Source of the DNA: Chitinophagales bacterium
Lineage (GTDB): Bacteria > Bacteroidota > Bacteroidia > Chitinophagales > Chitinophagaceae
Length of the DNA: 64,000 nucleotides
Direction: 5' to 3'
NCBI GenBank assembly: GCA_017303855.1
Contig: JAFLBL010000003.1
Span: 1 to 64,000, forward strand
Below, piece by piece: positions 26,226 through 33,678 of this stretch (position 1 is its first letter; every line of letters begins with the position of its first letter). Under the pieces are notes generated by a model. That model saw only the letters and a list, made by a program, of their open reading frames with translations. It did no database searches and had not been told where the DNA came from. The translations under genes were made by a program, and so were the position numbers.

Positions 26226-27599
26226 ATGTCTAACCAACTTTCCCGCCGCGACTGGCTCCGTATTATGGGTATTGCCGCCGGCAGTTCCGCCCTTCCGCTT
26301 TCGTCATTTGCCCGCAATGAAATGGGAGAAGTCATTCACCTGCCGGAGAATCTTAACCTGCATAAACCCGCCAAAGCCATTACCGCCATTACCTGCGGAG
26401 CGGGTAACCGGGGAAATGTATATGGCAACTTCGCCGTTACCTATCCCGATCAGCTGGACATCGTTGGAGTAGCCGAACCGATTGCCATCCGCAATGAACG
26501 TTATGCTAAAAAACACAATATAGAAGCAGGAAACCGTTTCAATACCTGGGAAGAGGTTTTCAAGCGTCCCAAATTCGCCGACGCGGTGATCATCTCCACG
26601 CCCGATAACCTTCACTATGGTCCATGTATGGCCGCCCTTGAAAAAGGCTATGATGTATTGCTGGAAAAACCCATTTCCCCCAGTGAAAAAGAATGCCGCG
26701 AGATACTGGCCCTGGCCAAGAAAAAAGGCCGGATCGTGGCCGTCTGTCATGTACTCCGGTATGCTCCTTATTTTATGAAGCTGAAGGAAATGATGCACAA
26801 CGGTTCCATCGGCCAGATCATCAGTATGCAGCACCTTGAGCCGATTCATCATATACACATGAGTCACTCCTATGTACGGGGCAACTGGCACAACAGCAAG
26901 GAAACCACTCCCATCATCCTCGCCAAATCCTGTCATGATCTCGATATCATCAAATGGATGCTGGATAAACACTGCACTCATATGTCCGCCCATGGCGATG
27001 TAAAATGGTTCCGCAAAGAAAACGCCCCCGAGGGCAGTACCGCCCGTTGCACTGACGGATGTAAAGTAGAAGGCGAATGTCCCTACTCCGCCAAGAAGAT
27101 CTATTTCGACAAACGCCAGTGGCTCCATCACTTCGATCTGCCCGAAGACAAGAGCAAACACGGCGACGTAATCATGGACTATTTAAAAAACAGCAATTAC
27201 GGTAAATGTGTCTACCGTTCCAACAACGACCAGCCCGACCACTATACCACCAACATGTTGTTTGAAGACAATATCACCGTCTCCTTCTCCATGGAAGCCT
27301 TTACCAGCTACGACGGCCGCCGGACCCGCGTAATGGGCAGCCTCGGCGATATCGTTGGCGACATGAGCAGCTTTAAACACACCGACTTCCGCACCGGCAA
27401 AGTCACCGAGTGGAAACAGGAAACCGACGGACACGGCGGTGGCGACTGGCGCCTTGTAGCCGACTGGATCCAGGCCGTATCCCAGCAGAATCCGGCCTTG
27501 TTGAGTTCAACCATTGACGCGTCTATTGAAAGTCATATGATGGGCTTTGCGGCGGAGAAGAGCAGGAAGGGGAAGATGACGGTGCCGATTAAGATGTGA
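26226..27599 (+). CDS. Gfo/Idh/MocA-family oxidoreductase, Tat-exported
   Basis: 457 residues. The N-terminus has a twin-arginine signal (SRRDWLRIMGIAAGSSALPL, cleavage near SFA). The Rossmann NAD(P) domain follows (AITCGAGNRGNVYGNFA, LDIVGVAEPIAIRNERYAKK, ADAVIISTPDNLHYGPCMAAL), with EKP in VLLEKPISPSEKE and the catalytic region HDLDIIKWMLDKH. Tat export with an NAD-binding fold implies folding with the bound cofactor before export, as in other glycoside-type members of this family. It is likely a periplasmic sugar or glycoside redox enzyme. Divergent from the NagX-like gene. Substrate is unknown. Confidence 0.88.
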   Translation: MSNQLSRRDWLRIMGIAAGSSALPLSSFARNEMGEVIHLPENLNLHKPAKAITAITCGAGNRGNVYGNFAVTYPDQLDIVGVAEPIAIRNERYAKKHNIEAGNRFNTWEEVFKRPKFADAVIISTPDNLHYGPCMAALEKGYDVLLEKPISPSEKECREILALAKKKGRIVAVCHVLRYAPYFMKLKEMMHNGSIGQIISMQHLEPIHHIHMSHSYVRGNWHNSKETTPIILAKSCHDLDIIKWMLDKHCTHMSAHGDVKWFRKENAPEGSTARCTDGCKVEGECPYSAKKIYFDKRQWLHHFDLPEDKSKHGDVIMDYLKNSNYGKCVYRSNNDQPDHYTTNMLFEDNITVSFSMEAFTSYDGRRTRVMGSLGDIVGDMSSFKHTDFRTGKVTEWKQETDGHGGGDWRLVADWIQAVSQQNPALLSSTIDASIESHMMGFAAEKSRKGKMTVPIKM

Positions 27600-27696
27600 G
27601 TTTTTGAGTTTACAACTGCATAGTTAATACAATAAATGTCACCTATTAATGGCCATTTCTATACTAGGCACAACACTATTTGTTAGTTGATGTCTT

Positions 27697-28611
27697 TCAA
27701 AAGTCATATACCGTCGTTTCAATTTCGTGGGCAATTAAACCAACGTTAATGATTTCTTCAATTTCTGTCCATTGCCCGCCGGCAAGCCCACACCCAATTC
27801 TAGGCATATGTACACTTGCATTTTGTCGTTTGGCAAATTGCATGACTCTCTCTACACACTCGGCAACATATGAATAGTGGATAGGAGGAACTCCATCTTT
27901 GTCTGGCTTTATGTCTCTTTGGGCTATCATATTTGCAATCCAAATGTCTTCAGTTGCTTTAACAAACTGAACATTCCCTAATTCGAATTTCTTTTCACTT
28001 GAGAATCGGTCCCTGTTTTCTAGTCGTTCAAATTGAACCGTGTCAGTTTGCTCTGCTTCTTTGCTTTTATACCAATTTCTGTATTCAGTTTCCGGCTGTT
28101 TCCATCTTTTAGAAATTGCCAATACAAACCCTTTCCCCCAACCACCAACGTCGTTGCAGATGTGAACAATGAGTTTTGTTCTGTTGTCATCAGGTTTTGT
28201 TGCGTCACCTTTTAAATATTTTATTGGTGTCAATTCTAATTGCTTAAAATGAGTATTTAATAACAGGGTGTCAATTGATAGACTGAAACCAGTATAAGCC
28301 GGGTCATCTTTTTCTGATATTGGAATAATTCTATCTTCTATTTTGTCAGACTCAATTGGAAAACAATAATAAGCTAATGGCTTGTCACGGCCAGGTTTGC
28401 TGATAATTACTCTTTCGCCTTTACATATTTGCGCAGTGTCGCCACCTGTGAATGGTGACATAAAATGTGTCAGGTAACGTATTTGAACGTCTTGAATTGC
28501 TTCAAACACTTCTCCACCTTTCGGATAAAAAAGGGCCGCAGGCAAAATTGCTTTCGAAAGCTTTCTTGCATTTTCTATCACTCTACCGCTGACTGTTTTT
28601 CCTTTTTTCAC
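27697..28611 (-). CDS. Macro-domain protein with unknown N-terminal domain, no ATG start
   Basis: 304 residues if GTG at 28611 starts it. Residues 130-304 are a macro domain: IKYLKGDATKP, HICNDVGGWGKGFVLAISKRW, IANMIAQRDIK, and HMPRIGCGLAGGQW, the ADP-ribose-binding loops. Stand-alone macro proteins of this type are about 150 residues, so the N-terminal ~128 residues are an extra region that I do not recognise (GEVFEAIQDVQIRYLTHF, GDTAQICKGERVIISKPGRD). The frame is open upstream to 28665 without any ATG, and a truncated LytTR copy follows at 28756. The 5' end may have been lost. The gene is visibly AT-richer than its neighbours, a sign of transfer. Macro call is strong. Confidence 0.78.
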   Translation of the reverse strand: MKKGKTVSGRVIENARKLSKAILPAALFYPKGGEVFEAIQDVQIRYLTHFMSPFTGGDTAQICKGERVIISKPGRDKPLAYYCFPIESDKIEDRIIPISEKDDPAYTGFSLSIDTLLLNTHFKQLELTPIKYLKGDATKPDDNRTKLIVHICNDVGGWGKGFVLAISKRWKQPETEYRNWYKSKEAEQTDTVQFERLENRDRFSSEKKFELGNVQFVKATEDIWIANMIAQRDIKPDKDGVPPIHYSYVAECVERVMQFAKRQNASVHMPRIGCGLAGGQWTEIEEIINVGLIAHEIETTVYDF

Positions 28612-28755
28612 TTCTTCAAAAAATTCGTCAAAAGTTTTGTACCCTAAAAGTACATATATCGAGCTCTAATGTACATTGTATCTTGTAGTCATATCTTTGC
28701 ACACAACAACTGTAACCCTGAATATACGATTTTAAGAACCCAGTCCCCTGCCTTA

Positions 28756-28937
28756 TCACACTCACCCTCTTCATCAACCCCGCATAATACTGCCTGGCTA
28801 CCGGTACCGGAGCGCCGAGTACTTCCACATGGTCTTTGTGGATGCTTTTGACATGCAGGACCGACACCACGAAGGAGCGGTGGATTTTGATGAAGAGCTC
28901 TTTGGGCAGGGCTTTGGTGGCGCTGGCCAGGGTGGCG
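28756..28937 (-). pseudogene. Truncated second copy of the LytTR gene (3' part)
   Basis: About 182 bp match 30585-30766 with roughly 15 mismatches by eye and no gaps. It keeps the codons for TLASATKALPKELFIKIHRSF-like residues up to KRVSVIR, but lacks the first ~45 codons. Similarity stops exactly at the stop codon of the intact copy, where this copy reads on (RQGTGFLKS). The promoter and start are missing, so it should be non-functional. It lies 43 bp after the fic stop and before the macro-domain gene. Confidence 0.85.
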
Positions 28938-28980
28938 AGAGAACGGGAACGCTCAGCCGCAATTGGAAATTACAGATCTT

Positions 28981-30441
28981 TTACCCCTCATCATATACAC
29001 TAAACACTTCAAAACTAAACTGCTCAGCCGAACCCATTAATTCTACCGTTAGGTTCAGCGGATAATCTGCTTCAAACAGGGTATCCCCTGTCAGGGATGC
29101 CGGGATACTGACAGGTTGAGCTAATGTAAAAACGGGGTTAAAGAGGTAGGGGTTGTTAAATCCGGAAAGTGTATACGATTGGGTGTAAAGACTTCCCTTA
29201 CTGGTAGAAATGCTGACCTGCAGGTATAACCCATCCCGGGTGAGTCTGGCCACCCACTCATCAGGATTCACCCAGTCGAATTTCGGAGAAAGGATGATCC
29301 TCTTTATTTGTATAAAGGAGCTGCTTTTTTTCAGGATAAATTTCCGGCTGCGTTCGGCATCGGTAAATTTCATGAGCAGATCCTTCTTAACGGATAACAG
29401 TTCCTCCACAGAGTAGTTGGTGCCTGCCCCAGTGCCATGCTTTTGCAGAAGTTTTGAAGTCACCATATCTGTTAACAGCCGCTTAATTGTAGGTAATGGT
29501 ATACCGAGCTTTTCAGCTATCTCACCAGATCTGGATCCGGGATGATTATCTATAAACTGATAGATTTTTCGTTCCCTGGGCGACATACCCGAAGCATCCT
29601 GTTGCGTATCCAGCTTTTTCATCAACAACCCCTGGATACTGACCAGGCAATCCAAAAAGAACTGTACCCATTCATGTATATCTTCTCCCGGGCGCTGGCG
29701 CTGGCAATTCATCAAAACACGGTAATAGTCCGATTTCCGGCTCTCAATCTCATGCTCAAAACTGACATACTCAATCCAGGTATAACCCTGTCTCAGTAAT
29801 AACAGTGTTGCGAGCAAACGACTCAACCGGCCATTACCATCCTGGAACGGGTGGATGCTTAAAAAGTCATACACAAACGTTGCGACACTTACCAGGGGGT
29901 GCGCTTCCTTGTCGGTCTTATACCATTCCAGCAGGTTGCGCATGGCTTCTTCTGTAGCCAGTCCGGGTTCAGTGGTTTTGAAAATGGTGGTTTTGCTGCC
30001 ATCCGCACCACGGGCCTCCACTTCATTACTAACCTGCTTATACGCGCCTGTATGCCAGGCATCTTTTTCGCTGTATTTCAGCAGGAGTTTGTGCAGGTTT
30101 TTCAGATTGCCCTCCGTAATCTCAATATCCCGGTAAGATGCAGAAATCAGATCCAGCGCCTCAAAATACCCGGCCACTTCCTGCTGATCACGCTCTTCCA
30201 GCTTCGAAATCTCCAGGTTACTGATCAAGACCCCCACTTCATCATCGGTCATTTTGGAGCCCTCAATACGGGTGGAGGCACCAATACTTCTGACCGTGGC
30301 AATTGACTTGAGTTGACGCAAAGTCTGACGCTCACGCCGTTCAATAGCCGACCAGGAACCCCCGAAACGGTCGATCACACTGAGCTGATTAATCAACTTC
30401 CAGTCTGGGGCCAACTTGAATGTGTAAATCCCGGAATTCAT
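28981..30441 (-). CDS. Fic-domain protein with autoinhibitory motif and winged helix
   Basis: 486 residues from ATG 30441 (MNSGIYTFKLAPDWKL); the longer frame needs TTG at 30465. The Fic active site HPFQDGNGRLSR is at 197-208, fully matching HPFx(D/E)GNGRxxR, so it should transfer AMP or a similar moiety to a hydroxyl side chain. STRIEG at 56-61 fits the [S/T]xxxE[G/N] inhibitory helix, placing it in the N-terminally inhibited class II. A winged-helix segment (SRSGEIAEKLGIPLPTIKRLLTDM) occurs around 310-350. The final 120 residues are unrecognised. LytTR gene copies flank it on both sides. TGATACG pairs around its promoter suggest autoregulation. Target protein unknown. Confidence 0.9.
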   Translation of the reverse strand: MNSGIYTFKLAPDWKLINQLSVIDRFGGSWSAIERRERQTLRQLKSIATVRSIGASTRIEGSKMTDDEVGVLISNLEISKLEERDQQEVAGYFEALDLISASYRDIEITEGNLKNLHKLLLKYSEKDAWHTGAYKQVSNEVEARGADGSKTTIFKTTEPGLATEEAMRNLLEWYKTDKEAHPLVSVATFVYDFLSIHPFQDGNGRLSRLLATLLLLRQGYTWIEYVSFEHEIESRKSDYYRVLMNCQRQRPGEDIHEWVQFFLDCLVSIQGLLMKKLDTQQDASGMSPRERKIYQFIDNHPGSRSGEIAEKLGIPLPTIKRLLTDMVTSKLLQKHGTGAGTNYSVEELLSVKKDLLMKFTDAERSRKFILKKSSSFIQIKRIILSPKFDWVNPDEWVARLTRDGLYLQVSISTSKGSLYTQSYTLSGFNNPYLFNPVFTLAQPVSIPASLTGDTLFEADYPLNLTVELMGSAEQFSFEVFSVYDEG

Positions 30442-30445
30442 TCTT

Positions 30446-30515
30446 TGATACGATATGATACGCAAATATCCGACATTGATTCCGCAATTCCAAATAAATG
30501 ATACGTAATGATACG
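30446..30515 (-). promoter_or_regulatory. fic promoter flanked by two pairs of TGATACG repeats
   Basis: TGATACG occurs at 30446 and 30456, and again at 30499 and 30509. Within each pair the copies are 10 bp apart; the pairs are 53 bp apart. On the minus strand a -33 TTTG (30494-30491), a 20-bp spacer and GATATTTG (30470-30463, one base from TAnnTTTG) lie between the pairs. One pair would cover the start site and the other the region above -33. This fits a repressor operator; the winged helix of the Fic protein is a candidate binder. Confidence 0.6.
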
Positions 30516-30576
30516 ATTATATTCGATTATGCCTCTACCCTCCATCTTTGAAAGTGCCCGGCTTTAGTTTCAGTAT

Positions 30577-30897
30577 TTACCTGATCACACTCACCCTCTT
30601 CATCAACCCCGCATAATACTGCCTGGCTACCGGCACGGGGGCGCCGAGTACCTCCACGTGATCTTTGTGGATACTGTTGATATGCAGGACGGAGACCACG
30701 AAGGATCGGTGGATTTTGATGAAGAGCTCTTTAGGCAGGGCTTTGGTGGCACTTGCCAGGGTGGCGCGGACCATGAAGAACGATTCATCGGTCATGAATA
30801 TGCGCGTATAATTCTTTTCCGTGGCGAGAAAGGCGATCTGCTCAGGCAAGAGCCGCCTGAGGGTTTTATCCTGCCATACAAAAATGGGCTTCGTCAT
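30577..30897 (-). CDS. Standalone LytTR DNA-binding regulator
   Basis: 106 residues, almost entirely a LytTR domain: LPEQIAFLATEKNYTRIFM, FMVRATLASATKALPKELFIK, IHRSFVVSVLHINSIHKDHV, then VPVARQYYAGLMKRV. The IHRSFxVN-like motif and the final LMKRV helix are characteristic. It has no receiver domain, so it is not a classical response regulator, and may respond to a partner or act constitutively. A 5'-truncated copy lies at 28756-28937. About 330 bp to its right (divergent) three ACCGTC boxes spaced by 22 bp precede another gene. Start is the ATG at 30897. Family is secure; regulon is inferred. Confidence 0.9.
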   Translation of the reverse strand: MTKPIFVWQDKTLRRLLPEQIAFLATEKNYTRIFMTDESFFMVRATLASATKALPKELFIKIHRSFVVSVLHINSIHKDHVEVLGAPVPVARQYYAGLMKRVSVIR

Positions 30898-31225
30898 GGT
30901 ACAACTGATGTTTTTAGGCTTGTTCCCTCAATTTAAATAAACTTCATCTGCCGGCCAAGTATAGACGCCGACGACCGGCCGCCCCCCTGCTCCTCGTACT
31001 CTTTCAGTACTCTTCCTTCACTCTTCGTTCCCGGATTCCGGGGTTCATGAGTATATCATGTGTGGAGGAGGAGTGGAGAAAGGTTGAAAGGTTGATAAGT
31101 TGATAAGTTGATAAGGGCGTACTGATTAATCAATGCGACCTGGCAACTGGCACCTGACAACTGGCACCTGACAACTGGCAGCTTTCCATTGGAGAAACAA
31201 CCAAATATCCCCGAAGAAAATGCCA

Positions 31226-31315
31226 ACCGTCCCACATTTTTCCGAACACCGTCACAACTTCTTACAAAGACCGTCACATTTTTGAAATACAGGGCACCAG
31301 CGGACCGTAGTTTTG
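31226..31315 (+). promoter_or_regulatory. Three ACCGTC boxes at 22-bp spacing and promoter TAGTTTTG
   Basis: ACCGTCCCACA at 31226, ACCGTCACA at 31248 and ACCGTCACA at 31270 are direct repeats exactly 22 bp apart. TAGTTTTG at 31308-31315 is an exact -7 element; TTTG at 31281-31284 is a possible -33 with a 23-bp gap. LytTR proteins bind paired direct repeats about two helical turns apart, so this looks like an activator site for a LytTR-type regulator. The leader to the ATG at 31577 is about 255 nt. No protein-coding gene is supported in 30898-31576. Confidence 0.6.
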
Positions 31316-31403
31316 TTTCACTGATCAAAGCCGGGTTGTTTTGCATAAGGAAACCGGAATGCAAACCGGGGAACTTGGCCGGGCGTTGATCGGAAGGGGA
31401 AGA

Positions 31404-31520
31404 ATGAGTAATGAGTAATCAGTAATGAGTAAAAGGGAAAAAACTTTACTGATTTGGTACTGTAACTATTAGTAATGAGTATCCCCGGGCTACTCATTAT
31501 TGATTACTCATTACTCATTT
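31404..31520. repeat. Inverted repeat of GAGTAATGAGTAAT words in the leader
   Basis: The left arm (31404-31433) is tandem AATGAGTAATGAGTAATCAG. The right arm (31491-31520) is CTACTCATTATTGATTACTC and matches it in inverted orientation. It could form a long stem in the leader of the gene at 31577. A short unrelated tandem, ACTGGCACCTGACAACTGGC, lies at 31141-31182. Confidence 0.65.
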
Positions 31521-31576
31521 CACTTCCCATACAGTACAACAATTTTTATCAACAAACAATTCTTAAAAAAACAAAC

Positions 31577-32149
31577 ATGGCACATTCAAATAACAGCATC
31601 ATCACCGGTAAACTCACCGGTTCAATCGGTAAAGAACTCGTCTTCCGCGAATGGGAGGGGAAAACAATTGTGGCAAAAGCCCCGAAAAAACGGACAGGCG
31701 GACCGACCACGGCACAGGCGGAAATCCAGGAGAAATTCCTCATGGCTTCCCGCTATGCAAAAACAATCAAATTTACCACGGATCCGGACCTGGCTGCGGC
31801 TTACACCGCAGTGTTGCGTCCCCGTCAGAACCTTTACAGCCGGGCACTGGCCGACTTCATGTCGTCCCCGGTGGTAAAGCAACTCGACACACACAACTAC
31901 AACGGTACGGCCGGCAGTAGCATCCGGATCCGCGCAATCGATGATTTCCGTGTAACAGCAGTCCGCGTGGAAATTTATGATGCCGGCGGCGCCTTACACG
32001 AATCCGGTAATGCCGTTCAGAACATCAACGGTCTCGACTGGACCTATACGGCCCAGCTGGATTTAAGTCCGGTAGTTGGTTGCCGTATTAAGGCTAGCGC
32101 TGTGGATATTCCGGGGAATGTCGGGGTGTTGGAACAGTTGATAAGTTAA
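31577..32149 (+). CDS. Unrecognised conserved-looking protein with Ig-like C-terminus
   Basis: 190 residues, no signal peptide. Residues 1-40 (SIITGKLTGSIGKELVFREW) and 50-115 (TAQAEIQEKFLMASRYAKTI, LRPRQNLYSRALADFMSSPV) are charged and partly helical. The last 75 residues look like a small Ig-like sandwich: IRIRAIDDFRVTAVRVEIYD, then LDWTYTAQL and IKASAVDIPGNVG, the pattern of bacterial Ig-like repeats. Such folds are usually extracellular, so the absence of a signal is odd. The frame opens at 31475, but the conserved part starts at the ATG at 31577. The final codons QLIS and stop lie in a repeat arm. I have no function to assign. Confidence 0.6.
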   Translation: MAHSNNSIITGKLTGSIGKELVFREWEGKTIVAKAPKKRTGGPTTAQAEIQEKFLMASRYAKTIKFTTDPDLAAAYTAVLRPRQNLYSRALADFMSSPVVKQLDTHNYNGTAGSSIRIRAIDDFRVTAVRVEIYDAGGALHESGNAVQNINGLDWTYTAQLDLSPVVGCRIKASAVDIPGNVGVLEQLIS

Positions 32150-32228
32150 AAAGTTGATGGGTTTACAAGGGGTCTCCTTAGAAAGCTCCCTTGTAAACTA
32201 GTAAACCTGTCAACTTCTCAACTTCAAC
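32136..32228. repeat. Inverted repeat of AGTTGATAAGTT words at the gene end
   Basis: The left arm (32136-32170, CAGTTGATAAGTTAAAAAGT) contains the stop codon of the 31577 gene. The right arm (32190-32228) ends CCTGTCAACTTCTCAACTTC. Inner stems with TTTACAAGGG and CCCTTGTAAA also pair. Confidence 0.65.
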
Positions 32229-32238
32229 CAAAAAATCA

Positions 32239-32270
32239 AAGCCTCCTAAGTGATTATCCTTAGGAGGCTT
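32239..32270 (+). terminator. Strong 12-bp hairpin terminator
   Basis: AAGCCTCCTAAG pairs perfectly with CTTAGGAGGCTT across an 8-nt loop. The plus-strand tail (TATCC) is a weak T-tract. It ends the unit containing the 31577 gene. Confidence 0.7.
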
Positions 32271-32375
32271 TATCCTCCGTAGCTATAGTGAAGCAGGAGG
32301 TATCCTGGTTCTTTCCCTTACCGTATCTTTACACTGTTCAAATTCCACTACAAAATCGAAACAAAAAACAGAAAA

Positions 32376-32525
32376 ATGAACAAAGAACATCACATCAAGG
32401 AACTGGAGATGAGAATCGAGCATATTCGCAAAGAACCGGTAAAGGGATGGCTGGGACGTATCAGCAAATCCATGAAAGTACGGAAGATTGAAAAAAAGAT
32501 TCGTTCCTTACGTAAAGGAAATTAA
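32376..32525 (+). CDS. 49-residue basic small protein
   Basis: A complete small gene: ATG at 32376, stop TAA at 32523-32525. The product begins MNKEHHIKELEMRIEHIRKE and ends KIEKKIRSLRKGN, strongly basic and helical, with a Trp-Gly centre (KGWLGRIS). A TATCTTTA element (32324-32331, one base from the promoter consensus) lies 44 bp upstream, and a strong terminator follows 24 bp after the stop. Having its own promoter and terminator argues that it is a real gene despite its length. No family is recognised; nucleic-acid or ribosome binding is only a guess from the charge. Confidence 0.65.
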   Translation: MNKEHHIKELEMRIEHIRKEPVKGWLGRISKSMKVRKIEKKIRSLRKGN

Positions 32526-32548
32526 CATGTACTTGCCTTACCTAATTT

Positions 32549-32582
32549 AATAAACCGCCCGCAACGGCGGTTTATTTTTTTA
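32549..32582 (+). terminator. Rho-independent terminator after the small basic gene
   Basis: Stem AATAAACCGCC / GGCGGTTTATT with loop CGCAAC, running into TTTTTT. About 240 bp of sequence without a supported gene follows up to the GT2 gene. Confidence 0.88.
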
Positions 32583-32821
32583 TAGCCGTTTCCGGCATTT
32601 TTCTAATACAAGCAGTAACAGGAACGATTTTACAAACTGACCAGGTTCCTGCATCGCATTCAAAAAACACATGGGCTACTACCCCGATTACTTCCAAAAA
32701 GTCTGTAGAAGCAGGTGACAGACATGACTCCTCCGGAAAAAGGGATACCGCATAAGGCAGTAAACAGAAACCTGATTGGACGGCATTGGGGGTTCAGATC
32801 AAGGCAACTCGTTGTCAGATG

Positions 32822-33583
32822 TTATCCTGCCCTTTTCTTTTGCAACAAAAGGAGTTTCTGATGTGTCATAAAAGTATAACGGGCTGTTTCCCATGCAATA
32901 ATAAACCCATACCTGTAGTTGAAAAAACCGGCGCGCAGAATATAGCTGTGTATAAAGATCCAGATGGGGTGAAAGATTAAAAAAAACAAATTTGATCTTC
33001 GTCCAGCCGAATAACCGGAATTTGCTGCAATGCTACTTAATTGTTCATTATGTTGTTGGTGTTCGTCTATGGTAGCATAAGCATAACGTAGTATTTCCCC
33101 GGGCAGGTCCTGTATTGCCACAGGTCCGGGAAAAGTAATTTTTCCATGCGGATCCACGCCATTCCATTTGGCCTTATGCTTTTCAAACAATCTTACGCTA
33201 CGGTCTGGATACCAACCACCGTGACGTATAAACTGATCAATGTAGTGTGTACATCGGCTTATCCGGTATCCGCTAAACATATATTTTTCTTTACACCCCT
33301 GTATCGCTGTCCGGAGGGTATCATCAATCACTTCATTGGGGTCAAGGCTTAATATTAAGGAGTTACTGGCTAGTTCGAGGACCCTGTTTTTCTTACGGAT
33401 ATCCCCTTTATCAGATTCCTGTAAAACCCGGGCTCCAAATTTTTCAGCAATTGAAACCGTCTGGTCATCCGAAAAAGAATCCAGAATAACGATTTCATCA
33501 GCGATGTCGGTTACGGAGATAAGGCACTGCTCAATTTTTTGCGCATCATTATGCGTTATAATAACTACTGATAACTTCTTCAT
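32822..33583 (-). CDS. Glycosyltransferase family 2 with altered DXD (WaaE-like paralogue)
   Basis: 253 residues from the ATG at 33583 (MKKLSVVIITHNDAQKIEQC). It is collinear with the 17320-18087 product over its whole length: ADEIVILDSFSDDQT, LILSLDPNEVIDD, SRCTHYIDQFIRHGGWYPDRS, ILRYAYATIDEHQQHNEQL. The metal-binding DAD of the paralogue is DPN here, so the third position has lost its carboxylate. It may still bind through other residues, or be inactive. It sits divergent (96 bp) from the O-antigen ligase-like gene at 33679. LPS-core family is confident; activity is in doubt. Confidence 0.82.
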   Translation of the reverse strand: MKKLSVVIITHNDAQKIEQCLISVTDIADEIVILDSFSDDQTVSIAEKFGARVLQESDKGDIRKKNRVLELASNSLILSLDPNEVIDDTLRTAIQGCKEKYMFSGYRISRCTHYIDQFIRHGGWYPDRSVRLFEKHKAKWNGVDPHGKITFPGPVAIQDLPGEILRYAYATIDEHQQHNEQLSSIAANSGYSAGRRSNLFFLIFHPIWIFIHSYILRAGFFNYRYGFIIAWETARYTFMTHQKLLLLQKKRAG

Positions 33584-33678
33584 AGATAAGGTTATTATCA
33601 CTCCCTGTTTCTACTATAATATTGGTAACTTTCCGTTCAATTCAGATCCTGTTTATCAATCGCCGTTAAATATTACTT

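Noticed and set aside
28628..28870. Open frame reading KRVSVIR then a novel tail
   Set aside because: It is the truncated LytTR copy reading past its lost stop codon, with no start codon context; treated as a pseudogene.
27697..30441. A defence or toxin-antitoxin pair formed by the macro and Fic proteins
   Set aside because: The two genes are separated by a decayed LytTR copy, differ in base composition, and no ADP-ribosyltransferase or antitoxin gene is present. A functional link is not supported by the sequence.
31056..31389. Open frames on both strands in the leader before 31577
   Set aside because: They cross the ACCGTC boxes, the promoter and tandem words, and have no coding character.
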